Below, piece after piece: positions 1 to 11,392 of a stretch of DNA of 64,000 nt. This stretch comes from Jaltomata sinuosa (taxonomy: Eukaryota > Streptophyta > Magnoliopsida > Solanales > Solanaceae), in assembly GCA_003996215.1 (NCBI GenBank), contig QJPP01000286.1, positions 62,001 to 126,000 on the forward strand, given 5' to 3'. The notes beneath the pieces are model-generated. The model was not told the origin of the DNA. It saw only the letters and a list, made by a program, of their open reading frames with translations, and searched no databases. The translations under genes and the position numbers were made by a program. Position 1 is the stretch's first letter. Every line of letters begins with the position of its first letter.

Positions 1-2976
1 TGTGCTCATAACCAATCTTTTTGGGAAAAACTTGGAAAAAATAAGACCCCTGCCAAAACTTATCATGTAGACCATATAATCCCCATGTTTTATTGCAACA
101 ATATTCTTAAGATTGGAAGTCTTTAGTAAAAAATCAATTGCTTCAAGTTGGCCTTGATGAGCAGCAAAACAGTTGTCATCGATATAACCAGATTTAATCA
201 GAATTTTGACTTTTATATTTCACGGCCAGAAACGTAACAGAGTCCCCATGCGAGTCCCTACTATTTACATCACCACCAATCCTAAGGTGAGCTGAAATGT
301 AATTAAAATTTACAGGACATCTATACAATGAATCTAACTGCAGCCACCACACCAAAAATGGCTCTCTAGAGAAGTAAGTTGGCTTCCAAAGTCGTGGATG
401 AAATTAACTAATTATTATAGATAGGTTCTAATAACTCATCCATCCGACACAATATAACTTTCACCAACAGTAGCTCATGCATATAGAGTTATACCCACTT
501 TGTTCAACATGTGCATGGAATGCAGGCATAAATAGGGGATCAAATGCTTGGTTACTCACAAGTCCATCTTTTTAAGCTTCTATCAACTGTTGAGTGGCCT
601 GGTAGTTAAAATTTCTTTTGCTCACATGGAATCTTTGCTCTATTTTAGCTGAAGTTGACATATGTGAAAGTCATGGAATCAGCAAATTTGAAGCCATATT
701 TGTGAAAGTCACATTTCTTATTGGAATTTCACTCACTGGCTTGTGTGAGCATATGAAGAAAACTACAGTAACTGCAAATATGGACCTGCACATCAGTTTT
801 ACTTTGGTTCTCCTCTGTTATGGTAAAACTTGGTTTGGTTCCTTCAATTCCAGGATCATAAACTTTTGTTGCTTATTTAGGTTCTTTCAAAATCGATGAA
901 ATAATGGTTTTCATGGTCAAGTGGGCTGCTGAGGATTCCAAAGGAACGCTCCACAAAGGCACATCTCTACTGAAAATTTCATCAAACTTTAAGTAATTAG
1001 TAGTTCAGATTTTTCCATACTCGCAACCAGTAAAAGTATTGCAAGTGATGAGCATGAAATAATCCCTACTCTCACATCAAGGGCTTGAATCACTAAAATA
1101 GAGCGGGGGATGGAACAAGGCCTTTATTTAAAACATTTTGTTTCATGAAATCATCCATCTTTGTACATTTAAACTGATGCGGCATTTTATAAATATATGT
1201 TTCACATTGAAAATTGTGGATTCAATTGAACCCACACCAATAAAGATTCATCCGCCTTCGAATGTGAAATTTATTACCTTTTTGAGTTATGGTTCACCCC
1301 ATCTTCTGAGGTAAATCTCTAATCAGTATGATTTTCATTTGTCTCATCATTTGATATGCAAATCAATTGTCCTCAAAGATTGAAAAGTATGATCTTCTTC
1401 ATTCATTTACTTCATCGATCAACTATTTGTAAATCTATTAACTGAAACGAAACTTCTCCATATCTGCTTGATTTTTTTGGAAAATGATCTATGGGTTCAC
1501 TTATTGAGTTTTTCATCTAACTTTGCATTTATATAATGAGAATAATTAAGATGTGTGCTCTTGACACTGTCATTGGTGCATCTACGCTTGAGGTATTAAA
1601 TTCTGACTTTCTGTCTTAGTAATTTTCTAGGAAACATATTTTAATATGATACCTACTCAGCATCAACAGAGAGTGTCTTGATAGATTTCTTCTTGAAATA
1701 AGACATAGTTGTCGGGAAATAATCTTAAGTTTTACAATGGAACTTGATTCTTAGCTTATTTGAGGCACAAAAAATTAATGTTAAAAAGCATTCCCAGTCA
1801 CCTGGTCTTTAGGATTCTTACGATAGCAGGCGAGACTAAGCAGAAATACAAAGTCTAGGTAATTCTTTATCCACTCTGCCGGATCAATCACATTTGAGAC
1901 CTAAGGAAGGAGAATTGACGGCATCTCCTTCGAGAAGAGCCCATATTCTTTCAGTAATACTATGAGATAGATTAGGAAAGACTTTGTTTTCCGGGTCAAG
2001 GTTCGCATTTAGCTGAGGTAGAAGTTCGTTAGCAGGTGGAAAGTAAAAAAGAGGGTCATTCTCTTCTAATAGAACTTCCCCCCGCTTACTTGAATTAGAA
2101 GGAATGAAAGTACCAACAAGAGTTTGGTCCTATATATTTCAGGTATGCTGGACCTCTAGCAGGTGGTCCAGGATTAGATTTCCCAGATAGTGGAGACAGC
2201 ACGATAAGAAGTACATTTGGTGAAGTAGTAGTAATATGCAGAAGCAATGGGTGACGAGCCCCAACTTGATGGCAACGGATTGCAGGGCAGATTCATATTA
2301 AAAGTTATAACAACAAATATGGACAGTGTTGTGTTAGAAGTGAGTTAATAATACTCCTTTGAAAAATATATGACACTTTTGGTAGCAGCGACCAATGGAG
2401 GATCAACAAAGCAAGAGATAGTGAATATTTTCTTCTGATCTACTTCTCTTGCACTCACTGTACATGGAATTGTAATCTGCTGGACATTTTTCTCTTCTAA
2501 TCTGCTTATCCTCATTGTCCTTTCAAAGTATTACTATTAACTCACTTTTAACTACATTTTACCCCATGACAGATAACACTTGCTATTGAAAAAAACTTGA
2601 GGTAGTTTGGTCTTTGATTATTACATGAATTCATTTGTTGGGCAGACGTTTCTAGGCGTTTGAAGATAACATGAATTCATTTGTTGGACTGAAATTTATG
2701 GCTAAAGAACCATGACAGAGACAGAAGGTAAGTTCACGAAAGTTGGTGTGAAATGTGGGATCCAACCACAACTTCTTAATTCAAGAGGAAGGATGGAGTT
2801 GGAAGAGAAAATAATTTCTTCGTGATGTTCTACACATTATTTGCTGTCCTTTTTTACTTTTCTTATATGTGATAGAATCAATCTATTCACTTGCAGTACT
2901 ACAGATTTTGATTTCACTTGCATAGGGTTTGAGTCTTTCTATTTTTTATTTTTCACGCATAATATTTTTTATATTA
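1..2976. other. Non-coding stretch, possible Helitron interior
   Basis: I see no convincing gene here; the open frames are short and lack recognisable domains. The stretch ends in a Helitron 3' terminus, so part or all of it may be the body of a non-autonomous Helitron whose 5' end lies outside the window or is not recognisable. A 20-base direct repeat (core catgaattcatttgttgg) occurs near 2622 and 2671. On the minus strand, about 60-200 can be read as a weakly ankyrin-like peptide, but this is too short to call. Confidence 0.4.
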
Positions 2977-3005
2977 CCCGCGCATCGCACGGGCACGTAT
3001 ACTAG
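2977..3005 (+). mobile_element. Helitron 3' terminus (hairpin plus CTAG)
   Basis: Seen directly: a GC-rich hairpin at 2977-2993 (arms cccgcgc and gcacggg around atc, one G-T type mismatch), eight bases of spacer, then CTAG at 3002-3005 followed by T. Helitrons typically end in a short hairpin 6-12 bases before CTRR and insert between A and T, so the match is good. The bases straight after it (tatattataaagcag from 3007) resemble the start of many plant Helitrons, suggesting a second Helitron head placed after this tail, soon interrupted by the Gypsy-A insertion at 3054. Confidence 0.72.
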
Positions 3006-3612
3006 TATATTATAAAGCAGAGGACAAAGCACCAGAAGAAGCCAAGTGGCAAGTGTCACGACCCAACTTACCGAGCCGTGTGGGCGCCTACTCTAATCAC
3101 CTAGATAGATGAACCCTCACCACCCAACCAAAAGGTAACATGCGGAAATTAAAATAACCCCTTTCTTAAATCAGTCTTTATAATACATGAGAATCCCTTT
3201 TTAACCGAAAGAAATGTTCGTAAAATAGACTGCTAAGACATTTCGGAAACCTTTTACAACATTTAAAAACACCCTCCCTAGAATCTAGTCTAAACAGGTA
3301 CAAGAGCTTACTACAAGATGATACAAGAGAGAAAAATAAAGGACACAACTTCCGCCATGAAATCGAGGACAGAAGCTGCTGGAGATCCTTTTGGCCGTGT
3401 ACCTATGAAACATCACCAACCTGCAACCAGACTATACCCAAAAAGGTATAGCAAGAGTAGAGTCAGTACAAAAACCACGTACTGGTAGGCATCATCGGTC
3501 GACCCGAATTCACTCCTACCATCATATAAGAAAACAGGGAAAGACATGGCTGAAATTAATAATACTTGGTCCCCATCCTCCAAAATCCTTTCCGCTGCCA
3601 ACTCTTTTATTT

Positions 3613-3732
3613 CCTAGACTTTCGAGTCACGCTAACCTTAGACTTCCCAAATCACAATATCCTAGACTTCCCAAGTCACAATATCCTAGACTTCCCAAGT
3701 CACAATAACCTAGACTTCCCAAGTCACCTTAC
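3613..3732. repeat. 24-bp minisatellite in Gypsy-A LTR (5 units)
   Basis: Units begin at 3613, 3637, 3661, 3685 and 3709 with consensus cctagacttcccaagtcaca plus four bases. The outer units are more diverged than the central ones. The right LTR has the same array with one unit fewer (14258-14352). Confidence 0.9.
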
Positions 3733-4410
3733 CCTTCACAAATGTCCATGCCTGGACTGCCCTTCCCTTACCCAAGTCAACTGTTCTGTCTAACCTTCGG
3801 ACTTATCCCGGCTACCTTCCAACTCAACCACTTATAACCATCGCATCACTTACCAGTATCCGGATCCTTCCCGGATCTCTAGGACAACTTTCTAGTATAT
3901 TCACCACAACTAGAAACTACAACCTCAGACTCTCAGTCTTCCTCCCAAATCTAACCACCACATGAAATTCACCTAGCAACCCTTGCTACATTTATTGACA
4001 ATACTAGAGTTATATCTAAATCCCTTTATAGAACATAATCCGGACCCTCCAAGGATCCCCAACCACACCTGAGTGCTAACAAGCTACCCCGGCCTATGCC
4101 AAGACTGACCCTTAGCTTAATTACTGTAACAGTCCCCGACCACCAAGACACATTCAAGACATTAAAATATGTATTTAACCTTCCCGTTTTCATAGTCCAG
4201 ACCAATTTCGGGATCCCCTCTAACAACACCTAAGTGTCAATGAACATTCCGACCTAATCCAATACCAACTCATAGATATAACAAAAATTCTCGGTCACTC
4301 AAGGACCACCAAATAAATAACACATTTCAATAAATAGCCCGATCCACTCACGGAACCAAATCTGTCAATGCAACACAATAATATAAATGCAATGATGCAG
4401 TAAAATAAAC

Positions 4411-4482
4411 CCGTACCAGGCGTGGTACCCGACCCAACCATTAGTATTCTTGTACCAGGAGTGATACCCGAGCCAACCGAAT
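4411..4482. repeat. 40-bp hairpin repeat, two units
   Basis: Two degenerate copies of a unit built around gtaccaggcgtggtac (arms GTACCA/TGGTAC), followed by ccgagccaaccattagtatt. The same unit recurs in other chromovirus LTRs here: one copy near 15024, three at 23592-23700, three at 37788-37895 and four at 59151-59300. Confidence 0.85.
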
Positions 4483-5276
4483 GTCAATAATCCACAGTCA
4501 AATAAATGAACAAAACACTTGTAAACCAACAAGCAAAACACACCGTTCAAATCACAGACTGTAAAACAGGAACCGTAGACATTCTATACAACTTCCCTAA
4601 GCAATGTAATTCATACAAACACTTAGATATGAGTACAAGCATATACAACATTCACAGAAATCATAAGCCATCACCTACCCCATTCTGGGTAACCGGTGAA
4701 CCATTAAAACCAGTCCTAAGACTACCCGGTCTCCCCCTAAATCTAATACAACACAATTGATTCCCCTCTCTTGCTAAATGCTAGCAACTATGCAACTTTC
4801 GAACCCTTACCCGATTTCCGACTATGAGTCCCTTAACCTTATATCGTGGGTTCCCAATATTTCTCGGTTCCTGAACTCTCCCGACATGCCAGTCCCTTAT
4901 CCCATAATTTTATCATATCAATATGAACAATATAATCACGTAACACAAATCACAAGACCTACCATTTACTCCGTACATCCTACAATCAACACAACCAAAC
5001 TCGAATCTGCCAGACTCCGTGCCTGGAGGCCTAAAACATGGATTCTCTATTTCCACTATACAAAAGAACGGAAAGTAAACAGGTCTAACTACTCATGAAA
5101 ACCTAGCCTACCTGGGCGCCAAGCAGCTGTAATGTTGCTTTTCTGGCTCCGTGAAGGCGTTCCCGGCTAAGCGGTGATCCTAGAATCTGTTGTTCTGTGT
5201 CCCTTCAACCATGACCCATCCTCCTTATAGTTCCCTAGCCTTGGAGCAGCATGGGAGGGTTTTTGGAAGAACCCTC

Positions 5277-5418
5277 ATATGTTTTATAACCGAGGAGAAG
5301 AGACTTTTAATAAAAATCCTGTCACAGGCTTCTATCTCCCGCAGCGCTGCTATAGCTATCTATCTCTCCGCTACAACAGTTCTGCTATAGCAGAATAATT
5401 ACCACTATAGCAGAGTGA
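5277..5418 (-). promoter_or_regulatory. Gypsy-A LTR promoter region: palindrome cluster plus TATA box
   Basis: Reading the minus strand (LTR sense), a cluster of palindromes at 5418-5340 is followed after about 50 bases by a TATA-like gttataaaac (5281-5290 on the plus strand). The best palindrome is TTCTGCTATAGCAGAA, 16 perfect bases at 5380-5395. Calling this the LTR core promoter is inference from the TATA box and its position early in the LTR. Confidence 0.5.
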
Positions 5419-5892
5419 TGTCAACCCAGATTATTTCTTAAAATCAGAAATTTCTGTGACGTCACCCCACTTACCTCGAATGAAACTTTTAATCTTTTTC
5501 CCCAAATTTATGAAATTGGGAAAAGTAATCATAATGAAGGACCTGGTCGTTACAACAGATACTAATTTACCCCTCGTTCATCCCCGAACGATCCTGAATA
5601 AAACCAGAGGGTAGAAACAAACTCGGGACTCTCACCGTCCCAAGTGACCGCATAATTAACGAACCTATGCAGGTTGTCCAACCTTTCCCTTAAAAATCTA
5701 ACCGACCATAGGGAAGAATCTAATATTATCTCGTCCTTCCAGGAAATTCTACGAGCCTTTCAAGGAAAATTTACACGTGCTCCCATTCCAAGCACCCAAG
5801 AAATACGGGGCCTCATTTCATGTTGGGATGGATGAATTTGAAGAGACCCGAGAGAATTTTCCCGTACCAGTAACTGACTGATCGTCCGTTAT

Positions 5893-5945
5893 AGCAGATA
5901 TTTTGCCGCTATAGCGGTCCCGCTGTAGTGGACAGCCGACCGCTA
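5893..5945 (+). repeat. CCGCTATAGCGG palindrome cluster
   Basis: A perfect CCGCTATAGCGG lies at 5906-5917, flanked by degraded copies (ccgttatagcag, ccgctgtagtgg). It lies about 750 bases before the decayed antisense ORF, on the strand and side expected for a promoter region of that ORF. It is followed by a pyrimidine-rich leader-like stretch (5970-6090). Confidence 0.8.
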
Positions 5946-6478
5946 ACAAAATGAAATTGGGAAGAAATGGATTTCTCTACTCATTCTCCCCACATTCCTT
6001 TTAAACACTGCACTTTCTCTCCCGATCATCCCACTCCCAACTTCAGAATTTCCAGGTAATAATCGTAATCTCTCCTTCCCTTACTCTCTTGCACGATTTT
6101 GTACTTGAATGTGGTAGAAAAATAGGAACTCGTAGTGTATTGAAGTGGATTTTGGAATTTGAACTTTTGGTTGGATTTTTGTCAGATTTTAGAAGCATGG
6201 ACGCTTCCCTTACGTTTACAATGCCTCCAAGGCATTCTTGGCATAAGGATTATGTTATTACTGGCCAAAAATGGGCCAAAATGGGTGGAAAAGTGAAGGG
6301 TTGTTCTTGAACAAAAGTAGTGATTCGGGCGATTTACAAGGGTTATGAAGCCCAAATTTTTGTAGAAACTACTAATGGGGTACTTTGGGTAGGTAGATCT
6401 GGACTTGAAATGACAAAAATGGAGTTTTGTACCAAGGGGCGCCATTGATGCACCCCTTGAAGGTTTGGGATGATGAAG

Positions 6479-6580
6479 ACCGCTATAGCGGTTGAGCTCC
6501 ACTATGGCGGTCCCGCTACAGTGGTACCCCTCCGCTATAGCGGTTCTGCTACAGCAGACGCACCAGCCGCTATAGCGGAA
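6479..6580 (+). repeat. CCGCTATAGCGG palindrome cluster
   Basis: Three perfect copies: 6480-6491 (inside the 14-base palindrome ACCGCTATAGCGGT at 6479-6492), 6532-6543 and 6567-6578. Degraded copies in between include ccgctacagtgg, cactatggcggt and tctgctacagcaga. The cluster ends about 115 bases before the ATG at 6694, so it would lie in the promoter or 5' leader of that ORF. Confidence 0.9.
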
Positions 6581-6693
6581 GGCCGCAAAATAGTGGCCTT
6601 CCCAAGCCAACACTTAGAAAAAATTTCCTCCCTTTTTCGTGTTCTATTACTCTCTTAATCCCATCTCCTTCTTACCCTTGAAGCATAAAATAA

Positions 6694-7853
6694 ATGGCTG
6701 AACAACAAGTGCCTGAATATGACTATGAGTGATTCCCTGATGAAGCTAGTCGAGAGATGTTCAGAGATTACTGGAAATTTGGCTTTTGCTATGAGAGAGG
6801 CTGTCGAATGACTGGGGTAAATGGAATAGAGACTGAATTTCATCGCCAGGTTCAAGAGTTTGGGTGGAGCCCCTTGCTAGTGGCTCCCCCTCTCACGCTA
6901 ACTGGCTGGGTGCAGGAGTTCTATGCTATCCTCCCCACTGCCGTTGGAATGATCCAGATCCTACCATCCGAATTCGAAGGGTGGACGTTCTCGTGGATGC
7001 TCGGACCATTAATGAAGTGTTAGGGGTGCCCCACGTCTCTAATGAGGAGTATATGGCTAAGGCTCAGCTATGGGACATGACATGGCTAAGGAATACTCTG
7101 GTGGACCCCGCATTCAGGGACAAAGTGTACTAGGTTAGCTCCGAGGGCGTTACTAGCATCTACTTCTCCTCCGAGGCTAGGAGGTGGCTAAATTTGGTGT
7201 CCCAAAGGATCCGTCCGCTGGGAAATCAAACCAACGTGACCTATGCCCGGGCTTTGGTGATCGCTTGTACCATGCAGGGGATTATCATGAATATGGGGGA
7301 ACAGATCATCTCGGAGTGGAACGACTTCTATGGTGGTCATAGGAAGGGCCCTTATCTACCTGGGCTGGTTTCGGAGCTGTGCAGGCGAGCCGGTGTGCCT
7401 CAGGACTACACAGACTCGGAGGTGACCATAGATGAGCCCTTTTACCCTGTCTGGGTGAAGGATATTTCCAAGAAAAAGAGGAAGATGGATGAGGCAGGGA
7501 GAAGTCAGCCGGTGGAGGAAGCCGACGACGATGATGATGATGATGATGATGATGACTTCCCTGCCCTTTCTCAGTCCCAGCCCCCAATCTCTAGAGCCCA
7601 GTTGGAGGAGAATCTGGCAGCTGTCCGGAGGTTTATGGAGGATCCTAACGCTGGAGTCTCAGCCCTTCACCCATCTGCTCAGGAACTTGCAACACTCCGA
7701 AGGGAGTTAGAAGAAAAGAAGAGGAAGAGATGCTCCCGGGACCGTATGTTTGCTCGGATGTGGAAGACCATCAAGGTCATGTTCTCTTGTGCAGCCCCAG
7801 GTCAGGAGCTCCCCACCCTCGAGCCCGAGGATGTGAGGAGTTCCCCTTCTTGA
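6694..7853 (+). pseudogene. Decayed 'putative plant transposon protein' ORF, antisense inside Gypsy-A
   Basis: Read across its breaks this is one ORF of about 385 codons. Recognisable parts include FRDYWKFGFCYERGCRMTG near the N-terminus, then RVDVLVDARTINEVLGVP and RWLNLVSQRIRPLGNQTN, then an acidic run of about eleven Asp (7530-7554) and a basic C-terminal region (EEKKRKRCSRDR). I know this arrangement from nightshade proteins annotated 'putative plant transposon protein domain'; their function is unknown. Three lesions: TGA at 6730-6732 where relatives have Trp, a one-base frameshift near 6943, and TAG at 7131-7133 in an expected Trp position. It runs against the sense of the surrounding LTRs. 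A basic KKKRKM near 7475 could be a nuclear signal. Family call fairly sure; function not known. Confidence 0.75.
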
Positions 7854-8139
7854 GCGATGATGAGGCCTAGGACTCCCTCCTCCCCCCCCCCCTTATTACT
7901 GATTACTACTGTTTGGGTTGCCCCCGTTTGGGGCTTGTTTGAGATAATATTTCCCCTTTTTACTTTGGCACATGGATGCTTGTTTTAGACACTATTTCCT
8001 TTTCCTGCATATATACATATACATAACACTGCTTTTCCTTGGTTTTACTCAGTGGTTTTGTAGCTAATACTTGTTTTATCTTGTCCCTGGAAAGGGACGA
8101 AAATAGGGGAAACAGAGCAGGTTCAATGCCTCGCTGACC

Positions 8140-8222
8140 TCCGCTATAGCGGATGGTCCCTCTGCAATAGCAGTCCCGCTATAGCAGTTGGCTACCCGCT
8201 ATAGCGGTCCCGACGATAACAG
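8140..8222 (+). repeat. CCGCTATAGCGG palindrome cluster
   Basis: The 14-base perfect palindrome TCCGCTATAGCGGA lies at 8140-8153 and another CCGCTATAGCGG at 8196-8207, with degraded copies (tctgcaatagcag, ccgctatagcag) between. It lies about 290 bases downstream of the antisense ORF, so that ORF is flanked by palindrome clusters on both sides. Confidence 0.9.
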
Positions 8223-9113
8223 TACAGGAAATTTGATTTCCAGCTAAAATGCACTCGTTCCCCTTCCTGGTTACCACTATCCCAATTTGTAAGTCCCGCC
8301 ATGGTCTTAAACCACCCTCAAGACCATTCCTGGCACCGAATGCATCACAATCCGGCATCACACATCATAATTTACAAGGAATTTACAACAATTAATTGTT
8401 TTTCGGCAATATTGCCCCGCCATTACACACTAATGACTCCCTTGTTCCCATGGTTCCCAACCAATTTCCGACTGTCCTGAAACCGAAGCTTCCCTACAGT
8501 CACAGTTCCCAAATCCCTTACCATCTTAACCGATGATAAGCCCTTTCTAACATGCAGTACCCCTCTTCAAATCAATACATTTGACCGACTACCACAGTCT
8601 AAGGTACACAAACCTTTTCACTTAATGACTTTTTGTAGGCTCTACATGCACATCAATTAAAAATCCACACACATTCCAATTAAGTCATACAAGGTCGTAA
8701 TACACACAACAATTCAATTTCAAGTCACAACAAAGTCAAATCATAGCCAATCAATTCACAAATTTCACCTCCCATTCGTAACACAGATGACCATTAGCTG
8801 GTTATCCATGCTTGCCACAGCCTCTCAGGCCAGATACCAATTGGAACCTTCCCGATTCCTATTCCTCTTGCTTGTCCTATCATAACTGAAGTACGGAGAC
8901 CTCATTTACCTTGTTGAGATACCAATTCGAATCGAGAGATACCAATTGAACTCAACTCATACAAGCAAGTACGAACCGCAAGAAAAAAGGAAAGAAGGGA
9001 GGTATTTCCTAGAATGCCTTATAGTTTCCCAAAGATTAGATGTGGACGTCAACACACCAATCCGTAGGACCCTATTCAGCATCTTGCTCTTGTACTGGGA
9101 GACCAGTAACCTA

Positions 9114-9126
9114 GGCTCTGATACCA
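9114..9126 (-). other. Gypsy-A primer-binding site (initiator tRNA-Met)
   Basis: On the minus strand this reads tggtatcagagcc, the exact complement of the 3' end of plant initiator tRNA-Met. It begins two bases inside the right LTR boundary (9129), which fixes the element's orientation. The LTR's terminal TGT has become TAT here. Confidence 0.85.
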
Positions 9127-9128
9127 TC

Positions 9129-9159
9129 TATCACGACCCAACCTACCGAGTCGTGCGGG
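9129..9159 (-). repeat. Gypsy-A right LTR, first fragment
   Basis: The first 31 bases of the right LTR (tatcacgacccaacc...), ending in the target-site copy gcggg (9155-9159). The LTR is interrupted here by Athila-1 and resumes at 13730. Confidence 0.85.
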
Positions 9160-10495
9160 TGATAACGCCCAAACTACACCTCCAATTAGGAAGCGTAAGC
9201 GGTCGTAGTCAAATATAGAACCCAACAGAGGTTGGGGTCGAATCCCACAGGGAATATGGTGCAAATTCAAGTCTTTAGTGAAGTATGTGACTAATAGTCA
9301 ATAGTTTCCGGTAAATAAAAGGGGGGGTTTTGTGTGAACAATGTGTAAACAAAACGCAAGCAATAATGTATGAAAAATAATCAGTAGGAGAATGAACTAG
9401 GGAAGTGTTTACCATGGCGTTGGTAACAATGTCGATTCTAGGCTTAACCGGGTTCTTTCTATATGTGTGTCTAGATGTAATTGAATTAATGGTATCGTCT
9501 AAACGTTTCTCAACCAAACAGACAAATTTCCTTTTCTATTCTCTCGACCTCGAAAAGATGTGCTTTTTAGATTTCAATCCTAAACATCAAGTAGATTAAT
9601 CTAGTTACAACATTAATCATAAGACGAGAGTTGGTAGTCTCGAATCCTCGTCGTTAATCAAGTTTTCCCGGTTTTAATCTCTTTACTCAAGCAAATTTAA
9701 ACCTAGGCATGTTCTAATGTTTGCAACCACTAGAAAACGTTAAATAATGAATGATTAACAATGTGACAACATATATATTGAACCCGACGCTACCCGGAAT
9801 CTATCTTGCTACGTTTGCCATGGCTCCCACAACCCTAGTTGTGGGAGTTTAGTTAATCATGCTATAAAGAAAAGAGAAGAGAATTGTATTCATAATAAAG
9901 AGAAGAGATTCTTACAATATAGTGAAAACAATCTTCAATAATCTAAGAACAAGAAAAACCAAGATCCCAAGAACAATCAAGAACAAGATTGAGGAGAAGG
10001 AAACCGTGTGTAGCGCGTTTCCTCTCTCAAAACTCAACTTGAACAACTCCTAAAACTATTGGGAGAACTATTGTAAAAAGCTTGCTTCATAAAATAAACC
10101 TAACATAGGGTATTTATAGGAGTCTAGGAAACAAATCCCAAAAACGTCCGGATTTCGCGTAACCGACTGCCTTAACTTGACGGCCAGGCTGACGGACCAT
10201 CACAGGCTTGACGGACCGTCGCCTGGACCGTCACTGCTAACCAGTGATGCTGCCTCAGGTGCTGCCTTGGTGTGACAGTTTGGGTGACGGACCGTCACAC
10301 CCTTGACGGACCGTCACCTGAACCGTCACTCTTATCCAGAATGCTCTTTTTCTCGTATTTCCTTCCGTTTCCGTGTTTGTCTCCATTTCCTGAAAATACA
10401 ACATAAAAACATCAAAAACGACAACGGTTGCTTGAAAACGTACGATTGTTCTTAGTTAAAAGGAGTCGAAAGTGCCGTAAAATGGCGGCACATAA
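9160..10495 (-). repeat. Athila-1 LTR (3' LTR)
   Basis: Matches 12391-13724 almost base for base. On the minus strand a TATA box, cctataaata, lies at 10111-10120. Just upstream of it on that strand is a cluster of TGACGG/CCGTCA inverted motifs (about 10170-10330). The LTR terminus has one change (cacataa instead of cacatca). Confidence 0.9.
10165..10330 (-). promoter_or_regulatory. TGACG inverted-repeat cluster of Athila-1 LTR
   Basis: Several copies of the near-palindrome tgacggaccgtca lie 50-220 bases upstream (LTR sense) of the TATA box. TGACG is the core of plant as-1/TGA bZIP sites, so each palindrome offers a facing pair of such cores. A promoter role is inference; the motif and its position are seen. 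The same cluster is at 13405-13555 in the other LTR. Confidence 0.55.
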
Positions 10496-10496
10496 A

Positions 10497-10509
10497 CACC
10501 CTCAACTTA
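10497..10509 (-). other. Athila-1 polypurine tract
   Basis: The minus strand reads taagttgagggtg, immediately before the 3' LTR. This is the usual Athila plus-strand primer. The same 13-mer recurs inside the element at 11236-11248, 11325-11337 and 11948-11960. Confidence 0.75.
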
Positions 10510-11221
10510 AAACGTTCGCTTGTCCTCAAGCAACATGACATAAACAAAAAACAATACGACGACTCAACTAAGAAAACAAACTCGTGTCTCTAGCAACTCA
10601 TGGTCATTCAACATCTTATTCAATTTTAAATCAAGCTCCCTCGTAGCACACAAATGTATGAAACACTAACTTGCAAGGATCCAAACATGTCATTCCGATA
10701 TGATAGAACATTCTACATACACACGCGCAGCTATCCTAACAATCAATAGACAATACAGACATCTTGGTGCCCTCACCACAAAGAAATCCCACACACAAGA
10801 TTTGGGACTAGGTAAGCGCTCAAACTCACAAACGATTTCAAACAATGCACATGCGATACCATAGGCTTGCCCTTACTATTCTATTTCCAGTTTTCAGAAG
10901 GCCGCTCAGGATCACTACAGGACTTGTATTGGCTTGTAATGAGGCTTCGGGTGCAGGTATGATACATTTAGGGGTTAGTGACTAAGCCCTCCTTGGAACC
11001 ATTGACATCATATTACCACATAACTTTACTTTGTCCATCCTTATTCACCTTTTTTATTTCCTTGTTTCTAGCTACAGATGCGGCCTCTTTATTTTGACAA
11101 TTCTTTTTATTTCTTTTTCGATCTTTTTCATCTCTTTTTTTTTCTTTCTTTTCCTAGGCACACACCCGACTTTTCATTCTATTCACAACCAATCTTCTCC
11201 ATCCTCTTTTTCTTATCATTC

Positions 11222-11392
11222 ACCTCTATAGTAGCCACCCTCAACTTAGGTTGATTGCCTGAGTTGAGGTGCACGATGTCCTAGGAAGGACCAGGGCCAA
11301 AACAGAGTTTACCTCTATAGTAGCCACCCTCAACTTAGACTGTTTGCCTGGGTTGAGGTGCACGATGTCCAAGGAAGGACCAGGGCCAAAAT
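11222..11392 (-). repeat. 89-bp tandem duplication inside Athila-1
   Basis: Two units, 11222-11310 and 11311-11392, both starting acctctatagtagccaccct and ending agggccaaaa. Each carries one internal copy of the polypurine-tract 13-mer. The rest of 10510-12030 has no gene that I can support. Confidence 0.9.

Larger units (their letters stand above)
3054..5554 (-). repeat. Gypsy-A left LTR (3' LTR)
   Basis: The LTR is about 2.5 kb and aligns by eye with 13730-15402 throughout their shared part. On the plus strand it starts tgtcacgacccaac and ends gaccaggt-type sequence followed by gttaca; the same terminal words bound the LTRs of Gypsy-B and Gypsy-D. It holds a 24-bp minisatellite, a hairpin-containing 40-bp repeat and a palindrome cluster, each listed separately. 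All open frames in it are repeat-derived and not genes. Confidence 0.85.

Noticed and set aside
60..200. Ankyrin-like peptide on the minus strand
   Set aside because: Only about 40 residues, weak repeat spacing, no neighbouring repeats and no ORF support.
3566..3793. Repetitive ORF (DFPSHN repeats)
   Set aside because: It is the translation of the 24-bp LTR minisatellite, not a protein gene.
7530..7554. Poly-Asp tract as a metal-binding domain
   Set aside because: It is a GAT/GAC microsatellite inside a decayed ORF; low complexity explains it.
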